NCBI GenBank assembly: GCA_030407315.1
Contig: JALQPE010002512.1
Location: forward strand, 1 to 64,000
DNA from: Asparagopsis taxiformis
Taxonomy: Eukaryota; Rhodophyta; Florideophyceae; Bonnemaisoniales; Bonnemaisoniaceae
Direction: 5' to 3'
Length of the DNA stretch: 64,000 bases
In this document: positions 45,441-56,568 of the stretch, piece by piece
Position numbering within the stretch: position 1 is the first letter of the stretch
Layout: every line of letters begins with the position of its first letter
Notes under the pieces: generated by a model
Database searches by the model: none
What the model was told of the DNA's origin: nothing
Seen by the model: only the letters and a program-made list of their open reading frames with translations
Made by a program: the position numbers and the translations under genes

Positions 45441-45645
45441 GCACGCATAACAGCATCCAAGCAGTCAGGTTCACTGCTCGGACGAAGTGCACCTGGAGTG
45501 TGAACGATTGGTTTTTGACAGGCGAGTACTGCTGAATAGGTTTCACCCTGGACTAATGGTGGCTGGACATGCTGCATTATATGATGTACTTCAACTCTGG
45601 AACGTAGCTTTATTTGTAGTCGAAATGAAAACATCTTTCGTGACC

Positions 45646-48500
45646 CTAATTCCATGCTCTAAACGCTGTCCCATAATGAACGTAGAGCTCCTGCCCTGGA
45701 CGGATATCGCGGATTGCACGTACTACAATGATCTTCGGATTTTCTAGGTCCTTCGCCTTGAGCTTCTTCCCCGTCGAACCGCTGCTGTAGTTCTCGACAA
45801 ACTCGACGTTGGCCATCCGCCTGGTGTCTTCCGCCGGAGTGTCCTCACCTCGCAAATACCGCGGGTCGTTGATGAACTGCGCCGAACAGAACGGAGCCGG
45901 AACAATCCAAATTGGATGCTCGATGTTTTCGTCGTCCTCCGCTGTTGCATACAGCTTGATGGCATACATCAAGAATGTTTCCTTCGTTATCGCCATGTGA
46001 CCCTCTCCGTACGCGAACCTCATCGACTCCTTGCTCATATCAGAGTACACAACAGTTCCGTAGTATGCACATACTTCGTCGCCAACATTAAATGTCTGTT
46101 CAGCGAAGAGCCCTCTTCCTGCATTTGGATGCTTAATCAGCGATGGTCGAACGCTCAATTTTTTCGCAACACAATCGTGTGCCCGCATCACGCGAGGGTT
46201 TTCAGTTTGCAACCAGCGGCGCAGGGAAGGTGGCCAATAATGTACCGGTTTTTCCATGTGCTCGTGCGACGCAATCGACTCTGGGCACAGCTGCCAGAGG
46301 TACTGCCGAATATATTTCGGGAACCTCTGGTACAGGGGAAGGCCAGGTGGGGGTTCGATGATCCTGCGTTCCCTCTGCGTACGCATCGTGACAGAGGGGG
46401 ACGCCAAGAACTTCTCAGCACTCTGTTTCGCTTCTGTCGTGACCCTCATGTCAGTGTTGTTTGAAAGAATTACACGTGACATGACTGCACACAGCTTTGG
46501 AAGCGATCGTGCCACACACAATTTGTCCATGTCACTGCCGACGAAAACACGGTGCTCAGGCAAGCTCATAGCTGCTTTTCCCGTTGCGAAAGTGCCAGAG
46601 AATGGATCGACAACAATATCACCAGGCTGTGAATGCTGGCTGATCAACTCCATCATGAGAGCGACGCTCTTCTGCTCTGCACGAACTCTGACCGTAGCAC
46701 CGGTTGTGCTCCTTGTTCGCCACACCATCTCATTCGAATCGATGGCGGGCATATTGATGGTGACGTTGCGCCACGCCGGGTACGTGCCGTCCATGTATCC
46801 GTGGTTCCTATAGGCCACCATCTCGCTTCCGGTCTTGAACGGAACACCTCGCTTCCAGAAGTGGATAGCGACCTCTGCCATGTTCATGCGTTGGTACCTC
46901 TTCCGCCCCGGCATTTGATAGAGGTGCCCAGGTAGTCGGACAAACAACAGAGGTACCTCGCCAACGAAGAAAACTGAATTCCGAACGACGTCCTCCTCCT
47001 CCTCGTCCTCCTCCTCATCCGCACTTTCTTCGCCACTGTGCTGCGATGCTTCGGAGTCCGAATTCATGGACGTAACCTCTTCTTCATCCGACCCGTCATC
47101 ACTGGCAGCAGCATCGGTTGGGCCTTCTGACTGCGGTCCTTTGTACGTTTCCAAGTAATGGAACCATTCGTAGAACTGCAAAACGGAGCAGAACACGATG
47201 CCGTGGCCACCGGGGCGCAACAGCTCGTCAAACACTTCGATGCTAGCCTGCATATCTTCTGCAGTTAGCCTGTCGTACGAAGAGTTGGAATCGTTCCTCT
47301 TACGACGAACATTGTAGGGCGGATCAGTCAGAATGAGCTGAACGTTGCCCGTGATGGGCACGTGTTCTCGGCTCTCGTCGGCACTGACCAAATCTTCGAA
47401 AGGGACGTCGTACACCCGGCAATACTGACTCATTTTCGAAAGAAAGTCCTTTGCGAGAGCCTGCCCTTCACTTTCCTGCTCTTCTGTCGCATGGGGTGAC
47501 GGTGACGGGGGAGACGACGGCCCTTGGGCAGTAAGACTGGTCCTCCCAGGTCCAAGTTGAAGCCTGGTTGTGTGTCTTGTCGACGGAACCAAACCTCTCC
47601 CTCCTGTGTTGCGACGAGTGGGAGTGTCATCAACCGGCTTGGGGACCTTTTCTGCGTCCGCGGCTTGTGGTGCCGGGCGGAGGACAGCCATAACGTCTTC
47701 GTCGAGGGTGTCAAAGTACGCTGGCAGCTTGTCCGGATTTCCGCTTGACAAGTATATTTCCAGCGCCCCCAGCGGTCGGACTCCGGCCAGGTGTACAGGT
47801 CCGGGTTGACGATAAGAAACTGCAACCGGTCGAAGAACTTCCTCACAAGGTCCCTAAATGCACTGTGCTGCGCACTGGTTCTTGTCTCTACTTTTCCACC
47901 ATATCCATCAGGATGAGATAGGGGAGCTTTGTCGTGGTAGAGATCTAGCTTCTGCTCCATCGGTGCGAATAGACCTTCATCGAGCACGTCAAACCAATGC
48001 TCACTGCTGTCGAAAATGATGTACGGCGCCATCAACTCTTCGAAGCTGGAAAACTTTGCGGCGAAGGCCACATCGGTCCAAGCATGGTATAAAACTTGAA
48101 CCACGTAACAAGCTCGATTAGTGCTTTTCCGATGGGCTGGGACGCGTGCGGCTTCGTTCCCCTCTTCGGCCGCGTCGCCTATTCGGCGACGCGGCAGGTT
48201 CTTGTTGTGATTTCGGATGATAGACAACGCTTGGAAATACATCAATACCTCAAACGTCTCCGGTGGAGCAAGAACGAAGGCGCTTGGTTCCCCGCGCTGC
48301 GGCGCCTGTAGTGGCGAAGGAAGCATGTTACATCCAATAAGGAAGGTCTGCGGCACGATCCCAGAAAGGATGCAGTGCTCAACCCATTGCCCGATACGCT
48401 CATGCTGTCTTGAAAACTCGGCAATCGGTAATGCCAGACGAACAATCTGCTTGGCTCGCTCAACGTTCATCTCTGCCATGACGATTTCGGCGACATCCAT
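45646..48500 (-). pseudogene. DNA amino-methyltransferase fused to a SET domain, N-terminus missing
   Basis: Two overlapping frames are joined by a likely 53-bp intron (47744-47796). The first frame (from 48500) is a shortened N-terminal domain of unknown type. The second (701 aa counted from 47751) holds LILTDPPYN at residues 139-147 and VVDPFSGTFATG at 380-391. That is catalytic motif IV before the AdoMet motif I, the permuted order of beta-class N6/N4 amino-methyltransferases. An acidic insert lies at 208-256. The C-terminal 160 residues are SET-like: GRGLF (545-549), QFINDPR (625-631), NVEFVE (648-653) and GQELYVHYG (686-694). Residue 627 onward reads IND where most SET domains have INH. 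The 5' part is cut by the right end of element A copy 2 at 48501. Confidence 0.8.
47744..47796 (-). other. Predicted 53-bp intron in the methyltransferase-SET gene
   Basis: On the minus strand it starts GTACAC and ends TGTCAAG. Removal joins the upstream frame to the methyltransferase frame exactly. The second gene copy carries the same sequence at 57618-57670. There is no ATG at the start of the methyltransferase frame, which also argues for joining. Confidence 0.5.
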
Positions 48501-48727
48501 CTGTGTTCTCGGAAATGGACGCGGACGTCCACAACCTCTAGTACACCTAGTATTACTAGGCGGACGTCCATGTTCTCCAGTATTTTTGGATGTCCGCCTA
48601 GAACCGGACGTCCATGCGGTCTAGTACGTCTAGTATTACTAGGGCGACATTCATTGTTTCTAGTACTACGGATGTCCCCCTCGGGATGGACTTCCGCCAT
48701 GTCTATGTCCACCTAGGACGGGCGCCG
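48501..48727. repeat. Outer end of element A copy 2 with GGACGTCC array
   Basis: It starts CTGTGTTCTCGGAAATGG and is nearly identical to the complement of 13098-13324. It abuts the broken methyltransferase gene, whose last matching bases are GGATGT. Confidence 0.8.
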
Positions 48728-50488
48728 GTTCAGAAATTCAAAAATTTCGACCCCAGAAATTTCTGCCGCCGTGCTCGACATGGATGTCCGCATCCATCAC
48801 GGCGACCACTCTATTTTTCCTTGTCGGTCGACTCCAATTTTGTCTTTAATTTTTTCATCCTCTCGCTCACACCCCCTTCCAGTTGGTGCCCACCTCCCCC
48901 ATACTGTACCTCAAACACCCCCAATACCACTCTAGCACGCATTTTCAGCTACCTATCCCCGCTTCCACGGTGCACACCTCCATTCCATACCTACTTTTCT
49001 GCTCTACCGTACAGATTTCGTATAACCAGTCCTCATACTACCTCAGAATAGGGCAAAACACCCCCTATCTCCTCGACCATGCTCTCCCCCATCACCTTTG
49101 CAACGTATTGTTCTTCAATACCCTCTCTCCTCTACCTTCAACCCCTCTCCTTCGCCCTCTACACAAACTTCCCCTGCAGCTTACTCTTCCAAAACCTCTC
49201 ACTCCCCATCCCGTACCCGACCTGCTCCACCCCTCCCTCCCTCAGCTGCTCCATGCCCCCACGCCATCCGCATCTTCGATACCGTATACACCACCACCAC
49301 CGGCCCACGCTCCCGCACTGCCCCCCGCCGTCTCCCAGAAACCTCCCCGCTCTGAAACACATATCAACCCCCCACTTCGCACCCATCCTCCCACTCCCCT
49401 CCCTCCCCAAATACAATAACCCCCTTCTTCTCCATCACATCCCCACTCACCACAGCCAGAACAGACGCCACCCCCTCCCCCTCTTTCTCCTCACTTTCCT
49501 AAAACCCCCTCCTCTCGGGGCGTTCAACCGCACCCTCCTACGGTCCCACCTAAACACCTCCTCTGCCCTCACTACCCCAGACCCCGCAGCGTCTCCCCAA
49601 TCCCCATAATATGCTTGTCGGCACTCCTCTCCGAATCACACTCCAATCTAAACCCGCACTCCGTACATTTCCACCTCCCCCTGTACCATCCAAGATTGCA
49701 TCCCTCCACAGAACACATCCTCATACCACAGAAGAATTTTCTTCCTCTCATACCTCATCCTTAAAACCTCCATCAGCTCCATGTAAATTTCGATGTAAAT
49801 ATTTTCTCCACTATGCAATCTCAAACATGTATGAACGTATGCCTTTCCGCTTTGTCAACCCTGAATATTTGTATTCATGTATTCATAAAATAGGGCCACC
49901 CACATCCCTATCCCATTCTGCAAGCTTTACAAACCACCAGACGCATACTCCACAACTATACAACAAACACTAATCGCTATTTCGGACGACGCGGTACACA
50001 AGATGCGTAGTCTCAACCTTCCGTGACTCCTTCCCTGATGCGTACAAGTGCGAAACACATCTAGACGTATATCAGAAGTGAGTGCGGGAATTTTCGGCAC
50101 AGGAGATGCTGGGCCACCAAATTGATTTTTCGGAAATTTTAGAATTTCTGGGCTGGCCAGCAGTGCAATCGAGCTGGACATCCACCGGACGTCCATTTCA
50201 GGTTGATCGTGTATCGTGCACGTCCACCCATTACCGGAAGCAAGTAGGCGATGAAGCACGTACAAACCCAATTGTTCTGTTATTTCTAGTATAGACCATC
50301 GAGTCTAGAGATGTGAGGGAATCGTCCTGGAAATCATGCTCCAACCCACGAGGGAATGGACAATCTAGTTTGAAAGCATGGAACGGAAGTACATTATACT
50401 AGGTTCATAGATTGAAAGTGATAAAGGAGATGATTATATTCTCGATAATTGTTTGCTAAAGTACTACTAGTAGTAGTTGTTAAGCTAT
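48728..50488. other. Non-coding half of element A copy 2
   Basis: Strand-asymmetric, pyrimidine-rich plus strand (about 48840-49780), then a stretch at 49980-50271 with a second diverged terminal-type segment (CTGGACATCCACCGGACGTC). No supported gene. Confidence 0.6.
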
Positions 50489-53400
50489 CTAGCCGTCGGA
50501 AAATTGTTCTTCCTCTTCGTCCCCACTATAATCAGGATCTCCCGGCAGAATAGGCATCACCGGGACCCCACTAATTGTGTAGGATATAGGCTTGCGAGGT
50601 TCTGTCGTCTTCATCGGCATCATTCCGAGCTGCCCTGTCTTCGGCCTACGATCTTTCTTGACCGGGATGGGAACAACTGTCTTGTGGCGAACATTGACAG
50701 GTGCCGGTTGACTTTGCCTGGCAGACCGGCGCGGAGCATTGGGGATTACTTCTTCTTCGAATCCCAACCGCCTGATGAAACCAAACGAAACATTGTCGGG
50801 AATCGGATACGACGCATTCCTGAAATACGTGTGATACCTCGTTGTCGTGTGTGACACAACTCTGTCGACATGCCCTGCCCCGGCATGTTGTACATGGCCG
50901 TGACCGATGAAGACTGAACGTGGCGGAACGATTACCTTCTTCAGCTTCATCGTCTTGGCGTACATATCTAATTCCAGCGCTTTGGAAAAGACGTACTTGT
51001 GGGACCCTGGACACACCCAGATAGGGAATGGGTCATCTCCGTTGGCAATAACAAAGTAACCCGGAAGTTGATCTTTGCGGTCGCGAGGAGGAACAGGGAA
51101 ATCATTGTGTGGGACCTGCCGAGGACACCCCTTTCCCGTTATCAAAAACCGTCCCCCAGATGCCGGCATGACAAGTTTTTCTCCCGGTAAAACGCACTCC
51201 TCCAGCCCTATCAGCCGGACAAGGATTCCCAACCACACATCCAGCAGGGCTCGCCGCGTCACAAACTTGAACCGGTCGATATGCGTCTCATCGTTCTCGG
51301 CATAGTCAACCAGGCAGTGGCGCGTAGACGTGAAGCGAGCCCTCCCCTCATTCCGGTTCTTCTCATCTGTTTCATCGTCCCCTGTATTGACAATGGGACT
51401 CCACAGCTGCCGGTTCCCAGCGTCCTTGTGCACCTGCTCCCCCTCCCATGTTCCCAAGAAGTACCGAAACAATTCCTGGTTAGGAATTTCTTCCATGAGA
51501 CCCAAGTCAAATGGGAACTTGTCCGACGCATCGAGGTAGCTTACATCCGCGAAATTGTGCATCACCGTATACCCTCGCTCGTTGATTTCCGTTCGGCAAT
51601 TGTGGAAGTACGCCATACCAGTGCCGGCCTCATACGAATCCTTCCAGCTTGTAGACATTCGCGCAACCTGGGCGAAGTCCAGCCTCGAGGGTAGAAACGT
51701 CGATGTAGGCTCACACATCGCCTTGGCAGCCATCTTCCACGCTGCGAAAAACATCGGATAGATGGTGTCGATCTCCAAAACAAGATGACGAGCCCGATGT
51801 TGTTCCGGAATATGCAGCCCCTCAAACAAAGGGTCCATCGCCACTTGCTTCAAATACCTCACCTCTCTGCCCTCCTCATCGATTTCCACACTCTCCAATA
51901 ACAACCTGAGCTCAATCGGAGGCAGACAGCCAACCCTCACCGATGCGATGACGTCCGCGGGACGCTGCGCCAGATGATGCCCTTCGGCTCGGTCTTTGAC
52001 TTCGAAATCGTCAGGAAGAGATGGCATACGGTCGTCGAACAGGAGGTCGTGTTCCGAAGGAGAGTCACGAACGATGTAACCGTCTTCATCGACTTCCACT
52101 CCTTCCGGAACAGTGAATGTAATTGTCACTTCGCGGACCCCCTTGCTTTCGACTTGGCCCTCGTCTGCACCCTGTTTGTCTTCCTCGTCCGAAGCGGTAT
52201 GGACAGATTCTTGGTTGGAGGGAGTCGCACCAGCACGTTGGTTATCTTGGGGGACAATCTCAACGGCAGAATCGGGGGAACGGGCGGAGTCTTCGTCACC
52301 CTCATCACCGGAAACAGTGGCTTGTTGTTGATCGGTGGGTTTATCAACAACGGCCTGCTCTTCTTCCCCGGCGGATTGTTGTACCACAACCGGCTCTTCT
52401 TCCTCGAGGCGTGTGCTCCCCGTCGAGCGAAGTCGCTGTGAACGGCGGCGGATGCCATGCGAAGCAGGCTCATGTTCGACATTCCGCTGCTTCTTGTGAG
52501 TGAGTCTCACATTGGCAGCAGAAGGGCGGCGTTTGCGTCGAGCCTTAGTCTTCTTCTTCAATGTCGGATTGAAAAACTCTTTCAAGTTCGTTTCCAAATC
52601 CTGTAAACGCGTGGTTCTCCGTCGCATTCGAACCTCACTGCTCCGGTCGTCCCCTCTATACATTGCAATGGCATTGGTGAGATGCCATTGCAACTCCTTC
52701 GGCTGCTTAACCGACCCAATTGCCATCTCTGTGCTCAGAAATGACTTGCGCATAATACTCTTTGGGCGCCCATACGCAGCGTACAGAGAATTTGCGATTG
52801 CAGTCACGCGACGGACGTATGTATAGAAGTCGTTCACGTCAAAGCGTCCATCCGGACGTCCACCATGAGCAGGGTTCAAGTACTCCGAAAGACCACGCAA
52901 GACGAAGACAAAGTTTTCTTCCAGCAACTCGCGCACTATCTTGTGGTCCAGGTGCGTTATCCCAATCTCGTTGCGGCGCTCAGAATTGTTCAGCTCACGC
53001 AACACTTCGTCGAGAACAGGATGCTTCAGCGTTGCTATAGCCAAACGCGTCCACCGCCGGGCCGTGTTCGTTGAATTCATCATCCCCATGAACTGCGCCT
53101 CGAACAATGTTCGGATGACATCAGACTCACGCAAGTCGCCAGCGTTTTCCACGTTATTTGCAACAGCAATCGTACGGATGAACTGCTGGATGGACGACAA
53201 GATTCGAACCAGGGAGCGCTCCGTCAGTTGCGTCCCAGTCGTATGGTTCGACTCTGCACTCTTGTGGATGATCTCATGAGGCTGAAGATCACTGTTGTCC
53301 TTGCGGCGAAGGTAGTACACATCCAGAGGCTGAGTAACCCAGCGCAAGCGGTTTGCGTCCTGTGGCAGCTTGGTTCTGTGCATACGGTTGAGGCGCGTGA

Positions 53401-54415
53401 AGTCATCCGCAATGCTATGCATAGCATTGAGACGATGCAGTCCGTCGATCACGGTCACGTTCGCATTGGCATGGAATTTGCCATTCTGGAACAGACGCGT
53501 GTCGGCGGACAGATGCGTGTTCTGCGACCTCAGCACCGTCACAGTGATACGCGAAGAGCTCACATACCCCACAGCCAACATATTGTTGCGCAGGTCCTCC
53601 ACGTGGTCTTCTTTCACATCCCGAAGGGTCACGGCCGGTTCCACTAGCTGCCTCACCAGCACAGTCGCTCCTTCTCCGACGTAATCCGACGTCACAAACT
53701 TGGGCACCGTAATTTGCGTCCCCTGCTGCTCACGAATGCTTTCCGCCACCTCCGGTTCGTCGTCCACCTCGGTTACGTCCTGCGTAGTAGCTTCGGTGAC
53801 GTTGGAGCGAGCAGGGTGCTTCGTGCCTCCACTGGAGGCTCTGGCAGAGCGAGCAGGGCGCTTCGTGCCTCCCGAAACCGGGATGGAGCGTGCTGGATGC
53901 TTCGTACCCCCCGAACCAGTGATTTCGCCTGCCGGACCGGTACTGGGCATCCGTCCCGAGCTGGCCTGGTTCGTCGCTGCGTTGAAGTTTGACCCTGCAG
54001 CAGGGGTACGAATGTCGCTAGGGCCATCCTCCGCAGCGGGGCGCATCATCCGAGTATCCCAAGGGTAAAACGCCGCGGCGTATGCTCCACCCATCGTCTC
54101 CGGCGGTCCCTCGGCGCCATCAAACATGTACGGGAACGGGAGGTCCTTGAACTTGTCCTTAGTCGCAATGTTGCGCACGACGATATAGTCCGCCTCGTCG
54201 GTTTCCGGCAGCTTGTGGTTGTGCAGCGTGCGCGGAAGGCCAACATCGCCACCAGCAGTGCTCACCGAAGCCGTCCCAATATGCACAGCCGCACCGTCCA
54301 CGTCCGCAAACAAATTGACATCGACGCCGCGCTTGAGTCCGCGCGACTCCGCTGACGCGCTCACTTGATCGCTGCAAACCGTTGAAAACAAACTGCTGAA
54401 ATGCGTATCCGCCAT
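50489..54415 (-). CDS. ParB-like / 2OG-Fe(II) dioxygenase fusion, intact copy
   Basis: From the ATG at 54415 (AACAACCATGG) the frame is open for 1308 aa. The frame is also open 61 codons upstream, but the start at 54415 has the better context and matches copy 1. Residues 165-195 carry three GGTK(H/R)PARS repeats. A ParB/sulfiredoxin-fold domain spans about 240-400 with IDGLHRLNAM near 323. A basic NLS-like block lies near 620, followed by an acidic, serine-rich linker. The C-terminal 300 residues form a 2OG-Fe(II) dioxygenase with VPHNDF (metal H and D), GHGHVQHAG (distal metal His) and TTTRYHTYF (candidate 2OG Arg). The acidic tail ends EEEEQFSDG. Likely nuclear. The specific reaction, oxidation of a modified base, is inferred from TET/JBP enzymes on fungal transposons. 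A protein or RNA substrate is possible. Confidence 0.8.
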   Translation of the reverse strand: MADTHFSSLFSTVCSDQVSASAESRGLKRGVDVNLFADVDGAAVHIGTASVSTAGGDVGLPRTLHNHKLPETDEADYIVVRNIATKDKFKDLPFPYMFDGAEGPPETMGGAYAAAFYPWDTRMMRPAAEDGPSDIRTPAAGSNFNAATNQASSGRMPSTGPAGEITGSGGTKHPARSIPVSGGTKRPARSARASSGGTKHPARSNVTEATTQDVTEVDDEPEVAESIREQQGTQITVPKFVTSDYVGEGATVLVRQLVEPAVTLRDVKEDHVEDLRNNMLAVGYVSSSRITVTVLRSQNTHLSADTRLFQNGKFHANANVTVIDGLHRLNAMHSIADDFTRLNRMHRTKLPQDANRLRWVTQPLDVYYLRRKDNSDLQPHEIIHKSAESNHTTGTQLTERSLVRILSSIQQFIRTIAVANNVENAGDLRESDVIRTLFEAQFMGMMNSTNTARRWTRLAIATLKHPVLDEVLRELNNSERRNEIGITHLDHKIVRELLEENFVFVLRGLSEYLNPAHGGRPDGRFDVNDFYTYVRRVTAIANSLYAAYGRPKSIMRKSFLSTEMAIGSVKQPKELQWHLTNAIAMYRGDDRSSEVRMRRRTTRLQDLETNLKEFFNPTLKKKTKARRKRRPSAANVRLTHKKQRNVEHEPASHGIRRRSQRLRSTGSTRLEEEEPVVVQQSAGEEEQAVVDKPTDQQQATVSGDEGDEDSARSPDSAVEIVPQDNQRAGATPSNQESVHTASDEEDKQGADEGQVESKGVREVTITFTVPEGVEVDEDGYIVRDSPSEHDLLFDDRMPSLPDDFEVKDRAEGHHLAQRPADVIASVRVGCLPPIELRLLLESVEIDEEGREVRYLKQVAMDPLFEGLHIPEQHRARHLVLEIDTIYPMFFAAWKMAAKAMCEPTSTFLPSRLDFAQVARMSTSWKDSYEAGTGMAYFHNCRTEINERGYTVMHNFADVSYLDASDKFPFDLGLMEEIPNQELFRYFLGTWEGEQVHKDAGNRQLWSPIVNTGDDETDEKNRNEGRARFTSTRHCLVDYAENDETHIDRFKFVTRRALLDVWLGILVRLIGLEECVLPGEKLVMPASGGRFLITGKGCPRQVPHNDFPVPPRDRKDQLPGYFVIANGDDPFPIWVCPGSHKYVFSKALELDMYAKTMKLKKVIVPPRSVFIGHGHVQHAGAGHVDRVVSHTTTRYHTYFRNASYPIPDNVSFGFIRRLGFEEEVIPNAPRRSARQSQPAPVNVRHKTVVPIPVKKDRRPKTGQLGMMPMKTTEPRKPISYTISGVPVMPILPGDPDYSGDEEEEQFSDG

Positions 54416-54689
54416 GGTTGTTGAGTTGGAAAGGAAAAGAGATGGTTGACGTTGACGTATTGGAGTGATGTGGATGGTAGGTTTCACGTTAAGTTGAAGA
54501 ATGGTCGTGAACGCCAATCGCTGGAAATAATAACACAATAGAAACGAAATTTTGTTAGGTACACACCTATCGTGACCGCTGGAATGCAAGAGAGGCAATC
54601 GAGATGTGAGTGTCCGTTCGGAACGGGCCCGAGTCGGGCTCTCGAAACCTGACGAGGTGGCGTGAAGCAGGCAGTGTCCTTGATGTGTA
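54416..54689 (-). promoter_or_regulatory. Upstream region of the intact ParB-dioxygenase gene
   Basis: A possible short intron of about 48 bases in the 5' leader runs from GTGTGTACC to TATTTCCAG on the minus strand, with CTAAC between them. It is conserved in copy 1 around 6843-6890, where the branch-like word reads CTGAC. I do not identify a clear TATA box. Confidence 0.3.
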
Positions 54690-54935
54690 ATGTGTTAAAA
54701 TTACAGCTGTCAAGCTAAACGGCTTTTGGGGCGGCTGCGAGCACCCCTTTATCCGGGGAACACCCTGATTTGAGTTAAAATTTGGGCTATTCTCAAAAAC
54801 ATGCACATGTGAACATGTTTTTGAGATGGGGGTGTGCCGTACGGCACAATCGACCCACCCAAATCGTTGATTTTTTACAATATTTTTGCTGCCCGAAATT
54901 CTACAATTTCTGGGCTGGCCAGTAATGCAATAGCT
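54690..54935 (-). repeat. Palindrome-rich end of element A copy 2
   Basis: Hairpin at 54792-54825, the GTGCCGTACGGCAC palindrome and the outer GGGCTGGCCAG region. It stops matching the other copies after AATGCA, before the GGACATCC box, so the extreme end appears lost here. Confidence 0.75.
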
Positions 54936-56049
54936 ATCTGCTCTAAACCGATTCTAACAAGCAGAAAGAATCCTCTCCTTCATGACGATGCTCTCGAATT
55001 GAGTGCAATGCAACGGACTCCCTCCAAGAGAACGACAAAGCATCGTCTTTTCCAAGGCATTTCCGTACGAAAAATAATCGAAAAACATATTTGATTTTAA
55101 CCTAACAGCTATCGCGAGCACCGTACTCAGCTATATTTCCTCTGTAATTTCCTTCCTCCAACCAATCAATAGCCGCTTGGTCACAGGCTTAAAAGCCTTC
55201 CACTATCTGTCCTATCCATCAAAGACCCTCGGAGGGTTCGATCCAGGCCTTGATCACCCATGATGGGTGTGCAACCCGAGAAAATGAAAATGGAACATAT
55301 TGCGACAGGGACGAGATATCATTCAATGAAAGAGAAGTTCTCTTTCGTTTACTTTTTTCTAACAAGATTCTAAACGTCTACAAACCCTATGTCGTCTGTC
55401 CGTTTTCATCCCGGAGAGATTTGGATGTGAGGTAAGACGCAGTGGTGATGTTGTGTTGATTCCCACAGACGGAGGTGGAGGAGGTGGCTACGGAGGAAGC
55501 CTGGAGAACTTCTCCGGTACTGACATCTCACATGTTGAGAACATGTGAGATGTCAGTACCCATGGATGAGAAGAAACACGTGTTCAGGTCCGGTTCGGAT
55601 ATTCTTTCCATTAACGGAGGTGGAGGAGGCTATGGTGGAAGCCTGGAGAACATGTGAGATGTCAGTACCCATGGATCACAAGAAGAACATGTTGAGGTGC
55701 GGTTCGGATATTCTTTCCATTAACGGAGGTGGAGGAGGAGGCTATGGTGGAAGCCTGGAGAAGAATAGAATAGTCCTATACCCATGGATCACAAGAAAAC
55801 GTTGTTGGGCTCCTTTTCGAAGCCCATTCGTCTCTTGAATAAATTTAGCACCCGAATCATATACGATTGCCGAGTTGACACCCCGTATGTCTCGTTGGTA
55901 GAAATAGCAGGGGTTCCACCACTCAGCTGGCGGGAAGTAGTTACTGATTATATGAGATATGGCTTAGCTCCCGCCAAAACCGATAGCTGTGGGCTCAGGT
56001 TCTCCAAATGTGGTTATACGAATGTGTTCTGACAATGCTAGAAGGCGAA
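54936..56049. other. Intergenic region with a 109-bp tandem repeat and a palindrome
   Basis: A unit containing TTAACGGAGGTGGAGGAGG and GGAAGCCTGGAGAA occurs at about 55469 (diverged), 55611 and 55720. The unit would encode a Gly-rich peptide but stops interrupt it. A perfect 45-base palindrome lies at 55516-55560 (21-base arms, starting GGTACTGACATC). I find no supported gene. Confidence 0.6.
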
Positions 56050-56260
56050 TATCTGCATCCTGATTTGAATTAAAATTTGGGCTATTCTCAAAAACATGCA
56101 CATGTGAACATGTTTTTGATATGGGGTGTGCCGTACGGCACAACAGACCGCCGAAATCGATGTTTGCAATATTTTTTCTGCCCGAAAGTGTAGAATTTCT
56201 GGGCTTGCCAGCAATGCATCTGAGCTGGACATCCCTACGTCCAGTGGCCGTCCGGATTTC
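56050..56260 (-). repeat. Stray copy of the palindrome-rich transposon end
   Basis: Contains GTGCCGTACGGCAC, the hairpin half (56087-56120, one arm degenerate) and an outer GAGCTGGACATCC. It is oriented like the right end of element D and lies about 310 bases before the methyltransferase gene start. Confidence 0.7.
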
Positions 56261-56568
56261 GCTCACCTGGTAAGCGTGATGCACCTGTGACAACCTATGT
56301 GACTGACGGCCGTGCAGTACAACACTCAAAGGCAGGCAATCACAATCTTTTTAAAATTTTTTTTCTCCCACGTATCCGTTACAACTTATTACCTACACCG
56401 GTTACGGGTTTCAAGACCTTTCCAATGCTGTGCACCCGTATACTCTGTTCCGTTCGATATCAACCAGTGTTCCTCACGAAAGAGTGCAAACGTCACGAGA
56501 TACGTCGTCAAATTTGACTGTCTCGCCGAGCGGTCGCCATCCTGTACCGAATTTCCACTCATTCCATT

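Larger units (their letters stand above)
48501..54929 (-). mobile_element. Element A copy 2, inverted, carrying an intact ParB-dioxygenase gene
   Basis: This is the inverse of 1-36 plus 6514-13324, with small differences and without the 388-bp insertion. It lacks the copia insertion, so it shows the original left end near 54700-54929. It interrupts the methyltransferase-SET gene on its left side, but the expected other half of that gene is not found on its right side. The flank was therefore rearranged or deleted. Confidence 0.75.

Noticed and set aside
50489..54598. Longer 1369-aa version of the intact ParB-dioxygenase
   Set aside because: The extra 61 codons are not preserved as a single frame with the same start in copy 1, and the ATG at 54415 has a much better context.
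55225..55260. GGTTCGATCC word resembling a tRNA B box
   Set aside because: No A box at suitable distance and no cloverleaf could be drawn.
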